The notes beneath the pieces are model-generated. The model made no database searches. It was given only the letters and a program-made list of their open reading frames with translations, and was not told the origin of the DNA. A stretch of 64,000 nt of DNA from Bradyrhizobium guangxiense (GTDB lineage Bacteria; Pseudomonadota; Alphaproteobacteria; Rhizobiales; Xanthobacteraceae): positions 2,944,501-3,008,500 of the forward strand of contig NZ_CP022219.1 in NCBI RefSeq assembly GCF_004114915.1. The letters run 5' to 3'. The translations under genes were made by a program, and so were the position numbers. Numbering within the stretch: position 1 is the stretch's first letter; each line of letters starts with the position of its first letter. Below, in pieces: positions 52,710 through 61,303 of this stretch.

Positions 52710-53460
52710 AGACGGCATCGGGCGGATCACCTTCAACCGCCCGCAGGCCCGCAACGCCTTCACCTTTGCCATGTATGAGCGGCTCGCCGCGATCTGCGAG
52801 GAGGCCAACCGCGATCATGACATCAAGGTGCTGGTGCTGCGCGGGGCCGGCGACAAAGCCTTCGCCGCAGGCACCGACATCAACCAGTTCCGCGAATTCA
52901 AGACGCCCCAGGACGCGATCGACTACGAGAACCGTATCGACCGTGTTCTGACCACGCTCGAGCAGTGTCGGGTGCCGACCATCGCGGCGATCAACGGGTT
53001 CTGCACCGGCGGCGGGGCGGGCATTGCCGCAGCTTGCGACCTGCGCATCGGCACGAGAAGCGCGCAGATCGGCTTCCCGATCGCGCGGACGCTCGGCAAT
53101 TGCCTGTCGATGTCCAATGTCAGCCGTCTCACCGCGCTGATCGGCGCCGCGCGCGTCAAGGATCTGATCTTCACCGCGCGTCTGGTCGACGCCGCGGAGG
53201 CCGCCAGCGTCGGGCTGCTCGGCGAGGTCGTCGAGGACATCGCCGCGCTGGACAAGCGGGCCGACGAGGTCGCCCGGCTCGTCGCCAGTCACGCGCCGCT
53301 GACGCTGAACGCGACCAAGCAGGCGGTGGCGCGTCTGCAGCGACGGCTGACGCGGGACGAGGGCGAGGACCTCATCCTGATGTGCTACACGAGCCAGGAT
53401 TTTCGCGAAGGGCTCGATGCTTTCCTCAACAAGCGCGCGCCGCAATGGCGCGGCCAATAG
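52666..53460 (+). CDS. Enoyl-CoA hydratase/isomerase family protein
   Basis: A 264-residue crotonase-fold protein. The oxyanion hole is formed by AFAAGTDINQF and GFCTGGGAGIAAACDLR. The two Glu residues used by classical enoyl-CoA hydratase are not at their usual places: the segment after the oxyanion hole reads IGFPIARTLGNCLS, and the second position is Asp in RVKDLIF. It may therefore catalyse another CoA-thioester reaction such as lyase or isomerase chemistry. First gene of the GntR-controlled operon. Confidence 0.88.
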   Translation: MDLAAQADDLVFECKDGIGRITFNRPQARNAFTFAMYERLAAICEEANRDHDIKVLVLRGAGDKAFAAGTDINQFREFKTPQDAIDYENRIDRVLTTLEQCRVPTIAAINGFCTGGGAGIAAACDLRIGTRSAQIGFPIARTLGNCLSMSNVSRLTALIGAARVKDLIFTARLVDAAEAASVGLLGEVVEDIAALDKRADEVARLVASHAPLTLNATKQAVARLQRRLTRDEGEDLILMCYTSQDFREGLDAFLNKRAPQWRGQ

Positions 53461-53468
53461 GACGCCCG

Positions 53469-54722
53469 ATGCAAAGCTCGCAATCCACCTCTCGCCGTAC
53501 CGGACCGCTCGCCGGCCTCAAGGTCATCGATCTCACCCATGTCATGGCCGGGCCGACCTGCACCTTGATGCTCGCCGACATGGGTGCCGATGTCATCAAG
53601 ATCGAGAAATCGCCGAACGGCGATGACCCCCGCCATTCGGTGCCGCCCAAGATTGGCGACGAGGCCGCGTCCTTCCTGATGATGAACCGCAACAAGCGCG
53701 GCATCGTGCTGGATCTCAAGACCGACGGCGGCAAAGAGGTGCTGCGGCGGCTGATCGCGGACGCCGACGTGCTGGTGGAGAATTTTGCGCCGGGCGCGAT
53801 GGAGCGTCTCGGCTTCGGCTACGAAGCGCTGCACGCGCAATTCCCGGCGCTGATCTATTGCTCGCTGTCGGGCTTCGGCCGCACCGGTCCCTACAAGCAC
53901 CGCAGGGGATTCGACCTCGTCGCACAGGCTATGAGCGGCATCATGAGCTTTACCGGCGAACGCCCCGACGGCCCGCCCGTCAAATGCGGCCCACCATTGT
54001 CCGACATCACCGCCGGCCTGCTCGCGAGCATGGGCATCCTCGCGGCCTACACGCACCGCCTCAAGACCGGGGAGGGGCAGTGGGTCGAGACCTCGCTCTA
54101 TGAAGCCGCCCTGGTGCAGACCTATTGGCAGTCGACCATCGCGCTCGCCGCGGGCACTGCACCGCGCGCGATGGGATCGGCCCATCCGCTCAACGCGCCG
54201 TACCAGGCGTTCGAAGCCTCGGACGGCTGGCTGGTGGTCGGCGGTGCCAACAAGAAGCACTGGCTGTTGATGCTGGAAGCGCTCGGCGCGAGCGAGCTCG
54301 CCGCCGATCCGCGCTTCGTCAACGGCGCCGATCGCATGGCGAACCTGAAGGAACTCGAAGCCGTCCTCAGCGAACGCTTCCGCACCAAGTCACGGGCGCA
54401 TTGGCTCGCTGCGCTGGACGAGAAGGGCGTGCCGTGCGGTCCCGTGCACGACATGCTGGAGGCGCTGAGCGATCCGCAGACGCTGGCCCGGGAGATGGTC
54501 GTCGAGGTCGATCACTCCACGCTCGGCCCCGTGAAGACGATCGGGCTTCCCGTGAAGTTTTCCGAGACCCCGGGCAAAGTGCTATCGGGCGCACCGGTCT
54601 ATGGTGAGCATACGCGCGAAGTGCTGGCCGAGCACGGGTTCGACCAGACGCGGATCGAAGCGCTCGAAAAAGAAGGCGCCATCGTCTCGGCCCTGGAAAG
54701 ACGCGAGGAACGCGTCGCCTGA
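53469..54722 (+). CDS. Family III CoA transferase (CaiB/BaiF-like)
   Basis: A 417-residue enzyme that moves CoA between carboxylic acids. It has GLKVIDLTHVMAGPTCTLMLAD at the N-terminus, VLVENFAPGAMERLGFGYE and SGFGRTGPYKHRRGFDLVAQ, in which the Asp is the catalytic position of formyl-CoA transferase-type enzymes. It starts eight bases after the hydratase-like gene. Together they suggest activation of an imported carboxylate to a CoA thioester and its further conversion. Confidence 0.93.
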   Translation: MQSSQSTSRRTGPLAGLKVIDLTHVMAGPTCTLMLADMGADVIKIEKSPNGDDPRHSVPPKIGDEAASFLMMNRNKRGIVLDLKTDGGKEVLRRLIADADVLVENFAPGAMERLGFGYEALHAQFPALIYCSLSGFGRTGPYKHRRGFDLVAQAMSGIMSFTGERPDGPPVKCGPPLSDITAGLLASMGILAAYTHRLKTGEGQWVETSLYEAALVQTYWQSTIALAAGTAPRAMGSAHPLNAPYQAFEASDGWLVVGGANKKHWLLMLEALGASELAADPRFVNGADRMANLKELEAVLSERFRTKSRAHWLAALDEKGVPCGPVHDMLEALSDPQTLAREMVVEVDHSTLGPVKTIGLPVKFSETPGKVLSGAPVYGEHTREVLAEHGFDQTRIEALEKEGAIVSALERREERVA

Positions 54723-54780
54723 GCGGACGTCGATACGACAAGACCAAACATAAAAATACAAAAATCATCTGGAGGAAATC

Positions 54781-55773
54781 ATGGGTCGGACGTCAACATT
54801 TCTGCTCTCAGCAGCCGTCGCCGTGCTCGCCGGCACGATGCCGGCGCTGAGCGCATGGCAACCGCAAAAGCCGATCGAGTTCGTGGCGACCGCCGGACCG
54901 GGCGGCGGCACCGACAATCTCGCCCGCGCGGTGCAGAACATCATCACCAAGCACAAGCTGACGGATCAGCCGATCGTCGTCGTCAACAAGGGCGGCGGCA
55001 GCGGCGCCGAAGGCTATGTCTACGGCAAGGCCTCCGCGGGCGATCCCTACAAGGTGATCTTCGGCACCTCGAACGCTTGGCAGCAGCCGCTCGTCTCCAA
55101 GGTCGCGTTCAACTACACCGATCTCACCCCCATCGCGGCGATGGCGCAGGACGAGTTCCTGCTCTGGGTCAAGCAGGATGCGCCCTACAAGAATGCGGGC
55201 GATTATCTGAAGGCAGCCGCATCGGGCGAATTCAAGATGGGCGGCGCTCAGTCGAAGGACACCGACGAGGTGCTGACGCGCATGATCGAGAAGGTCGGCA
55301 AGGTCAAGCTGACCTACATCCCCTTCAAGAGCGGGGCTGAGACCGCCGTGCAGCTCGCCGGCGGACATCTCGATTCCCACGTCAACAATCCTAGCGAAAG
55401 CCTCGGGCAGTGGCGCGGCGGCACGCAGCGCCCGCTTTGCGTTTTCAGCCCCAAGCGGTTGCCGCAAGGCGCCAAGATCACGGCGACCGAAAGCTGGGGT
55501 GACGTTCCGACCTGCGTCGAGCAAGGCCTCGACATCAAGCAATATGAGCAGCCGCGCACCGTCTGGCTGCCCGGCAAGGTCACGCCGGAGCAGGCCGCGT
55601 TCTATGTCGACCTCATGAAGAAGGTGCAGGCGACGCCGGAGTGGAAGGACTACATCGAGAAGACGTCCCAGGTCGACACGTTCCTGACCGGCGCCGAGTT
55701 CGACAAGTTCATCAAGGAGGACCTCGAGCACGTCAAGCAGGTCGCGGGCGAGCAGGGGTGGCTGGTCAAGTGA
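54781..55773 (+). CDS. Tripartite tricarboxylate transporter substrate-binding protein (TctC)
   Basis: A 330-residue periplasmic binding protein of the TctC/BugT family. A signal peptide (about 1-24, LSAAVAVLAGTMPALS) is followed by PIEFVATAGPGGGTDNLAR, the conserved carboxylate-binding start, and KGGGSGAEGYVYGK. It delivers a carboxylate to TctAB. GGAGGAAATC precedes the start. A palindromic repeat separates it from tctB, which may allow a higher level of binding protein than of membrane subunits. Confidence 0.94.
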   Translation: MGRTSTFLLSAAVAVLAGTMPALSAWQPQKPIEFVATAGPGGGTDNLARAVQNIITKHKLTDQPIVVVNKGGGSGAEGYVYGKASAGDPYKVIFGTSNAWQQPLVSKVAFNYTDLTPIAAMAQDEFLLWVKQDAPYKNAGDYLKAAASGEFKMGGAQSKDTDEVLTRMIEKVGKVKLTYIPFKSGAETAVQLAGGHLDSHVNNPSESLGQWRGGTQRPLCVFSPKRLPQGAKITATESWGDVPTCVEQGLDIKQYEQPRTVWLPGKVTPEQAAFYVDLMKKVQATPEWKDYIEKTSQVDTFLTGAEFDKFIKEDLEHVKQVAGEQGWLVK

Positions 55774-55799
55774 GGGGGGCCGCCGTGCCCCGACCTCCG

Positions 55800-55940
55800 C
55801 TGTCGTCCCGGCGAACGCCGGGACCCATACAGCGTGATCTATCGATGAACGGCAGTCGTCGTACAGAAGAACGTCTAACCCAGTGTCTTCGTCAAACTCC
55901 TCCCTGGGATTATGGGTCCCTGCGTTCGCCGGGACGACAG
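55800..55940. repeat. Long palindromic element between tctC and tctB
   Basis: Perfect 18-base arms CTGTCGTCCCGGCGAACG (55800-55817) and CGTTCGCCGGGACGACAG (55923-55940), plus inner arms GGGACCCATA (55820-55829) and TATGGGTCCC (55911-55920). This is a dispersed Bradyrhizobium-type repeat, distinct from the others in the window. Confidence 0.85.
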
Positions 55941-56004
55941 CGATCGCTGGAGAAAGATGCGTGCCCACAGCTGGCAATTGTCCGACGTCAGAGCGGAGTC
56001 CCCC

Positions 56005-56487
56005 ATGATCTCCCGCCGCGCGCTTGAACTTGCGACCGCCGTGCTCACCGGTGGCTTCGGTGGCGCCGTCGTCGTCTCCAGCCTCGACAACGGCATCGGC
56101 TGGTCCAGTGCGGGCGTCGACGCCGGCACGTTCCCGTTCCTGACCGGCATCATCATCGTGCTCGGGAGCCTCTACAATCTGGCGCGCGGCGTGCTGCCGG
56201 CCGCGACGCTGGCAAACGTTCCCATCGCCATCACCTCGCTCGAGCTGGGCCGGCTTGCCGGCCTGTTCGTCCCCGCCGCGATCTTCGTGGCCGCAATCCC
56301 GTTGTTCGGGATGTACGTCGCCGCTGCGCTTTATGTCTTTGCGGTGCTGGCGATTCCCCGGCACCAATCTGTGCCCCGCGCGCTCGCCATGGCGGGGGCG
56401 ACGGCACTCGCGCTCTATGTCGTGTTCGAGCGCATGTTCCAGGTCAGCCTGCCGCACGGCGCGCTGGCCGCAGCGCTTGGATTCTGA
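56005..56487 (+). CDS. Tripartite tricarboxylate transporter TctB
   Basis: The 160-residue small membrane subunit with four hydrophobic segments, opening MISRRALELATAVLTGGFGG and with DAGTFPFLTGIIIVLGSLYN, a typical TctB passage. The start at ATG 56005 with GCGGAG upstream is preferred over an extension into the repeat. It lies 11 bases before tctA. Confidence 0.9.
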   Translation: MISRRALELATAVLTGGFGGAVVVSSLDNGIGWSSAGVDAGTFPFLTGIIIVLGSLYNLARGVLPAATLANVPIAITSLELGRLAGLFVPAAIFVAAIPLFGMYVAAALYVFAVLAIPRHQSVPRALAMAGATALALYVVFERMFQVSLPHGALAAALGF

Positions 56488-56498
56488 GGGCGAGGCCG

Positions 56499-58037
56499 AT
56501 GGATAATCTTGCAGAGCTCCTGCACGGCTTCACCATCGCGGTCACCGTGCCCCATCTGGCCCTGATGGTCGTCGGCGTGCTGCTCGGCATTCTCGTCGGC
56601 GTGCTGCCGGGGCTCGGCGCGCCGAACGGGGTGTCGCTGCTCCTGCCGCTGACCTTCGGCATGCAGCCGGTGTCCGCAATCATCCTGCTCTCCAGCATGT
56701 ACTGGGGCGCGCTGTTCGGCGGCTCCGTGACCTCGATCCTGTTCAACATCCCGGGCGAGCCGTCGTCGGTCGCGACCACTTTCGACGGCTATCCGATGGC
56801 ACGCGACGGCCGGCCGACCACGGCGCTGGCGACCGCATTCGGTTCGGCTGCGTTCGGCGCCCTGGTCGGTGTCATCCTGATCACGTTCCTCGCCTCCTGG
56901 GTGGCGCAGGTCGCGCTCGCCTTCGGCCCGGCCGAATATTTTGCGGTCTATTTCCTGGCCTTCGCCAGCTTCGTCGGCATGGGCGGCGCGGCGCCGATCA
57001 AGACCGTCGTCGCACTCGCGATCGGCTTTGCCATCGCGGCCATCGGCATCGACACGGTGTCCGGGAGCGTCCGCCTCACCATGGGCGTCGACGAACTCGT
57101 CAAGGGCGTCAGCTTCGTCGTCGCGGTGATGGGCCTGTTCGGCATCGGCGAGCTGCTGGTTGCCGTGGAAGAGGAGTTTCATGCCCGCGCCGTGTCCTCG
57201 AAGATCGATTGGGCCGAGGTGTTCCGCGCCGTCGGCCGCCTGCCGCGGCATGGCGTGGCATTGCTGCGCAGCGCCGCGATCGGGTGCTGGATGGGGATCA
57301 CGCCGGGCGGCCCGACCGCGGCGTCCTTCATGAGCTACGGCATTGCGCGCCGCTTCTCGCGCCGCGGCCGCTACTTCGGCACCGGCGAGGTCGAAGGCAT
57401 CATCTCGCCGGAGACGGCCGATCATGCCGCCGGCACCAGCGCGCTTCTGCCGATGCTCTCGCTCGGCATTCCCGGCTCGGCGACCGCGGCCGTGATGATG
57501 GGCGGGTTGATGATCTGGGGCCTCAATCCCGGGCCGATGCTGTTCGTCGATAGCAAGGATTTCGTCTGGGGCCTGATCGCCTCGATGTATGTCGGCAACA
57601 TCGTCGCCGTCGCGCTGGTGCTGCTGACCGTTCCGGTCTTTGCCGCCTTGATGCGGATTCCCTTCGTGGTCATCGCGCCGCTGATCGTGATCATCTGCGT
57701 CGTCGGCGCCTATTCGGTGTCGAACTCCTATCTCGACGTGGTCATGATGCTCGGCTTCGGAATCGTCGGCTATCTCTTCAAGAAGCTGTTCTATCCGTTG
57801 GCCCCACTCGTGCTCGCAATCGTGATCGGCGACAAGGCCGAGGATGCGTTCCGGCAGTCGATGCTTATCTCCAAGGGATCGCTCGGCATCTTCTTCGCCA
57901 ACAAGCTCGTGACATGCCTGATCGTGGCCGGAATCGCGCTCTTGCTGCTGCCGCTCGCGTTGCAGCTTCCGCGCCTCTGGCGCAAACCCGCATCCGCCAC
58001 GGCCGAGACCACGGCCCAGGAGAAGGTGACCATATGA
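56499..58037 (+). CDS. Tripartite tricarboxylate transporter permease TctA
   Basis: The 512-residue large membrane subunit with about twelve spans. Family signatures are GVLPGLGAPNGVSLLLPLTF, YWGALFGGSVTSILFNIPGE and the second-half repeat LSLGIPGSATAAVMMGGL. It uses the ion gradient to import the carboxylate captured by TctC. The stop overlaps the next start by four bases (ATGA), coupling it to the PdxA-like gene. Confidence 0.95.
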   Translation: MDNLAELLHGFTIAVTVPHLALMVVGVLLGILVGVLPGLGAPNGVSLLLPLTFGMQPVSAIILLSSMYWGALFGGSVTSILFNIPGEPSSVATTFDGYPMARDGRPTTALATAFGSAAFGALVGVILITFLASWVAQVALAFGPAEYFAVYFLAFASFVGMGGAAPIKTVVALAIGFAIAAIGIDTVSGSVRLTMGVDELVKGVSFVVAVMGLFGIGELLVAVEEEFHARAVSSKIDWAEVFRAVGRLPRHGVALLRSAAIGCWMGITPGGPTAASFMSYGIARRFSRRGRYFGTGEVEGIISPETADHAAGTSALLPMLSLGIPGSATAAVMMGGLMIWGLNPGPMLFVDSKDFVWGLIASMYVGNIVAVALVLLTVPVFAALMRIPFVVIAPLIVIICVVGAYSVSNSYLDVVMMLGFGIVGYLFKKLFYPLAPLVLAIVIGDKAEDAFRQSMLISKGSLGIFFANKLVTCLIVAGIALLLLPLALQLPRLWRKPASATAETTAQEKVTI

Positions 58038-59047
58038 CCGCAAAGCCGCTGATTGCGCTGGCCATGGGCGATCCCGCCGGCATCAGCCCCGAATTGACGG
58101 CCAAGCTGGTGGCGCAGGACGACATCCGGGCCCGAAGCCGGCTTGTCGTGATCGGCGATCGCCGCATCTTCGACGAGGGCGCGCGCGTCGCCGGCGTCCG
58201 GCCGGAGTTGTCCACGGTGGAGCGGGGCACCGACCTTCGTGCCGCGCAGGGCGATGCGCTGTTCATCGATCTCGGCCACCTCGCCCCCCGGGAGGTCGAG
58301 CCGAAGACTGCAACCCTTGCCGGCGGAAAATTCGCGCTCGCGAACTATCGGCTTGCACTGGAGCTCGGCCGTGACCGCCGCGTCGATGCCGTCTGCTTCA
58401 CGCCCTTCAACAAGCAGGCGATGCGGCTTGCCCGCGCCGAGTACGACGACGAGATCGCGTTTTCAGCCGAGGTGGTCGAGCTCGCAACTCCGGCCAGCGA
58501 ATTCAACGTGCTCGACCGGCTCTGGAATGCGCGCGTCACGTCGCACATTCCACTCAGGGACGTCGCTGCGAGGCTGTCCGGCGAACGCATCCATCGCGCG
58601 CTCACGCTGACCGATGCCTGCATGCGCAAGGCCGGCTTCGCGCGGCCGCGCATCGCGGTGGCTGGCCTCAATCCGCATGCCGGCGATGGGGGCAATTTCG
58701 GCCGCGAGGAAATCGAAATCATCGCACCCGTGGTCGCGGCCGGCCAGCGCGAGGGCATTGCTGCGGAGGGGCCCTTTCCCGCCGACACCGTGTTTCTGCG
58801 CGCCAAGGGCGGCGCCTTCGATGCGGTGCTGACGATGTATCACGACCAGGGCCAGATCGCGATGAAGCTGATGGGCTTCGATCGCGGCGTGACCTTGCTT
58901 GGTGGCTTTCCATTTCCGATCTGCACGCCCGCGCACGGGACCGCCTATGACATCGCAGGGCAAGGCATCGCCTCGATCGGCGCCAGCCGCGCCGCGTTGC
59001 TTCTCGCGGGGGAGATGGCAATGCGCTACGAGGCCAAGCCGGGCTGA
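58034..59047 (+). CDS. PdxA-family dehydrogenase (PdxA2-like)
   Basis: A 337-residue metal- and NAD-dependent decarboxylating dehydrogenase. Motifs are AMGDPAGISPELTAKL, TSHIPLRDVA with a metal His, GLNPHAGDGGNFGREE, and MYHDQGQIAMKLMGFDRG followed by AHGTAYDIAGQG. PdxA itself makes vitamin B6 precursor, and PdxA2 paralogues oxidise four-carbon hydroxy-acid phosphates. The position at the end of a transport/CoA operon favours a catabolic role. No DUF1537 kinase is present, which leaves the substrate open. The last third is duplicated at 61000-61170. Confidence 0.88.
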   Translation: MTAKPLIALAMGDPAGISPELTAKLVAQDDIRARSRLVVIGDRRIFDEGARVAGVRPELSTVERGTDLRAAQGDALFIDLGHLAPREVEPKTATLAGGKFALANYRLALELGRDRRVDAVCFTPFNKQAMRLARAEYDDEIAFSAEVVELATPASEFNVLDRLWNARVTSHIPLRDVAARLSGERIHRALTLTDACMRKAGFARPRIAVAGLNPHAGDGGNFGREEIEIIAPVVAAGQREGIAAEGPFPADTVFLRAKGGAFDAVLTMYHDQGQIAMKLMGFDRGVTLLGGFPFPICTPAHGTAYDIAGQGIASIGASRAALLLAGEMAMRYEAKPG

Positions 59048-59077
59048 CGGCCATCAGACACGCGAGCCAAAGCATGA

Positions 59078-60397
59078 TCAACCGCCGCGGCAGTAGACGT
59101 GCTCCCCCCGTTGCCGGGGCAACCGCGAGCCACCGATGCGGTGATACTCCGAAAGAAAATGATCGTTCGGCAGATTTCCGTCCTCGTTGCGCGAATATTC
59201 CCTCTTCAGGCCGTTGAGGAAGAACATTTCGTGGGCGCGCGCATGCTTGGCCTCTATGGGGCCGCGCGATTCCAGGTCGAATAGCCCGTGGACGTGCCCG
59301 ACCACTGTTTCCGACACGTTGATCCGGCCAGCTGTTCCGAACGCTTCCATGAACCATGCGGTGTTGACCGCATCACCCCAGATGTCGAAGCTCATTCGGC
59401 GGTTGCCGACGACCCCGGAGATGACCGGGCCGGTATGGATTCCGATGCGCAATTGCAGGGCATCTTCGCCGATCGCCTCGCATTGCGCTCTCAGATGGGC
59501 GAGCTGCGCGCGCATCTCCAGCGCCGCGAGGCAGACATCGATCGAATGCCGCCGGTCGGGCGAGATAACGCCCGCAACTGCCATGTAGGCGTCGCCCATG
59601 GTCTTGACCTTCTCCAGACCATATCGTGCGCCAATGTCGTCCAGGGCCGAGAAATAACCGTCGAGGAGATTGATCAGCCTGGCCGGCTCGGTCCGTTCGG
59701 CGAGCAGGGTAAAGCCCTGGATGTCTGCGAATAGGATGGTCGCCGACCGGGTGTATTTGGGCTGAACTCGGCCGTGGCGCGTCAGCTCGGCGGCGATCGG
59801 TGCCGGCAGGACGTTGCGCAGCAATTCCTCGGCGCGCTCTCGCTCGGCGGCGGCCTCCAGGCGTGCCTGCTCCAGTTGCTCGATGGCCTGGCGGGACTCG
59901 ATCAGCTTTCGGCGGAGCTCCAGTTGCGCCAGCACCTGATGCGAAAGCATTCGAAGAGCTTCCGTCTGCTCGAAGGAAAGCTGCCTCGGTTCGAAGTCCA
60001 TGACGCAAAGCGTTCCGAGCGCATAACCTTCATCGGTGATGAGTGGCATGCCGCAATAGAATCGGCAGGATGGCTTCAGTGAGACCATCGGGCTGTTTTC
60101 GAAGCGCGGGTCCTGTGTCAGGTCGGGAATGACGAGTAGTTCGGTGCCGCAGATGGTGGTCGTGCACACGGCGTTCTCGCGCGGAGCGTCGGTGACTTCG
60201 GCCGGCAGACCGTATCGTGCCTTGAGCCAGCGCCGCTCGTCGTCGATGAAGCTGATGTAGGAGACCGGGCAGCCGCAGAGTTGCGCTGCGAGTTCGGCGA
60301 TTTCGTCATAGGCCGCTTCCGGCGCGCTATCGAGGATGTCGAGCGCGCGCAGGGCGGCCAACCTCTCAGCTTCGTTCATAGGTGCCGGTGACGGCAT
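59078..60397 (-). CDS. GAF domain adenylate/guanylate cyclase (class III)
   Basis: A 439-residue protein from ATG 60397 (GGCGGAG upstream). An in-frame ATG 60472 is an alternative. An N-terminal GAF domain (about 10-165, CPVSYISFIDDERRWLKARYG) is followed by a coiled-coil (about 170-205) and a class III nucleotide cyclase domain. That domain has metal Asp in ILFADIQGFTLLAE, KTMGDAYMAVAG, and IWGDAVNTAWFMEA for the transition-state residues. It should make cAMP in response to a ligand of the GAF domain. Confidence 0.92.
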   Translation of the reverse strand: MPSPAPMNEAERLAALRALDILDSAPEAAYDEIAELAAQLCGCPVSYISFIDDERRWLKARYGLPAEVTDAPRENAVCTTTICGTELLVIPDLTQDPRFENSPMVSLKPSCRFYCGMPLITDEGYALGTLCVMDFEPRQLSFEQTEALRMLSHQVLAQLELRRKLIESRQAIEQLEQARLEAAAERERAEELLRNVLPAPIAAELTRHGRVQPKYTRSATILFADIQGFTLLAERTEPARLINLLDGYFSALDDIGARYGLEKVKTMGDAYMAVAGVISPDRRHSIDVCLAALEMRAQLAHLRAQCEAIGEDALQLRIGIHTGPVISGVVGNRRMSFDIWGDAVNTAWFMEAFGTAGRINVSETVVGHVHGLFDLESRGPIEAKHARAHEMFFLNGLKREYSRNEDGNLPNDHFLSEYHRIGGSRLPRQRGEHVYCRGG

Positions 60398-60658
60398 GCC
60401 GGTCTCCGCCGCGGAGAACCTCAAGATGGGTCTTGCGCCTTCAGGAAATCGGCCATCGACCACCCCCTTCATTTGGGACGTGCCGGACCGGCGGCAAGTG
60501 GCGTTGCGGCGCTGAGCTCGGCCGGTTCCCCCGGCGCAACCCTACCCCTCACATGTTTGTGTGTCGGGGAGGCGGGCGGAAGCAGTCTCGCTGGCGCCGA
60601 CAGTGCCGCCGAGGGAACTGCCAGGACGGAAACTGCCGCTACTTCGCCTGGCCGTGCT

Positions 60659-60955
60659 TCAAATCACCAGTTTCGCTGATACTAAGAGTCTTAATTGAGA
60701 TGTAGCATTGCCCACTGCGTGGTTGGCCTCGATACTTAGCTCGCTTACCTCACCGGAGCGCAGGAGCGCTCTGGCAGTTTCGAGTGTGCTCCAATGATGA
60801 CGAAATGCCTCCTTCCAAGGCTCATCCGTCATTTCTAGGGAGTTCAGTAGACCTTCCAGATCGATAACTGCTTTATCCAGGGTGATCTCACCGCTTTCGA
60901 ACGCAGCAAGGCGATCACGAATTCTTCGATACTGTCTTTGATCATGCTCAGACAT
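60659..60955 (-). CDS. Hypothetical protein, 98 residues
   Basis: A soluble, helical-looking protein (MSEHDQRQYRRIRDRLAAFE, later LDKAVIDLEGLLNSLE). The composition is more AT-rich than its neighbours. I recognise no family. It could be a small immunity-type or regulatory protein, but nothing adjacent supports that. A perfect palindrome lies 19 bases upstream of its start codon, and a pdxA fragment lies beyond that. Confidence 0.6.
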   Translation of the reverse strand: MSEHDQRQYRRIRDRLAAFESGEITLDKAVIDLEGLLNSLEMTDEPWKEAFRHHWSTLETARALLRSGEVSELSIEANHAVGNATSQLRLLVSAKLVI

Positions 60956-60973
60956 CGTCGGTCATTTTCTATC

Positions 60974-60995
60974 ACGGTGACAGCACTGTCACCGT
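60974..60995. promoter_or_regulatory. Perfect 10-base inverted repeat upstream of the 98-residue gene
   Basis: ACGGTGACAG and CTGTCACCGT are separated by CA. The site ends five bases before the detached pdxA fragment and begins 19 bases upstream of the 98-residue gene. It could be an operator for that gene or a recombination-associated site. Confidence 0.5.
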
Positions 60996-60999
60996 AATT

Positions 61000-61170
61000 C
61001 TGATGGGCTTCGATCGCGGCGTGACCTTGCTTGGCGGCTTTCCATTTCCGATCTGCACGCCCGCGCACGGGACCGCCTACGACATCGCAGGGCAGGGCAT
61101 CGCCTCGATCGGCGCCAGCCGCGCCGCGTTGCTGCTCGCCGCGGAGATGTCGGCACGTCGGCTTGGCTGA
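61000..61170 (+). pseudogene. Detached 3' fragment of a pdxA-like gene
   Basis: The 171 bases encode LMGFDRGVTLLGGFPFPICT onward to a stop, nearly identical to the last third of the PdxA-like gene at 58034-59047 (match begins at 58868). Over the first 140 or so bases the few differences are synonymous (GGT/GGC, TAT/TAC, CAA/CAG, CTT/CTG). The last ten codons differ, ending SARRLG. There is no upstream coding part, so it is a partial copy left by duplication or replacement. Confidence 0.85.
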
Positions 61171-61303
61171 CCTTGCACGCACCAGGAGCGAGGACTAATT
61201 GTGCGCGCCTTGCGTGCGGGCTTAGACTTTAGGGAAAAACTGGAAACTTCCGCCCGCGCGACGAGTTGGCGTCACATGAACATCTCCACGTCGGAGTGGG
61301 AAC

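Noticed and set aside
60398..60658. Possible small genes between the GAF cyclase and the 98-residue gene
   Set aside because: Only short plus-strand frames with low-complexity Ser/Gly/Ala content are present, and none has a start signal or recognisable features.
61190..61280. A possible stress-sigma (EcfG-type) promoter before the 71-residue gene
   Set aside because: GGAAAC and a later AGTT resemble the GGAAC/CGTT pattern, but neither half matches, so I do not call it.
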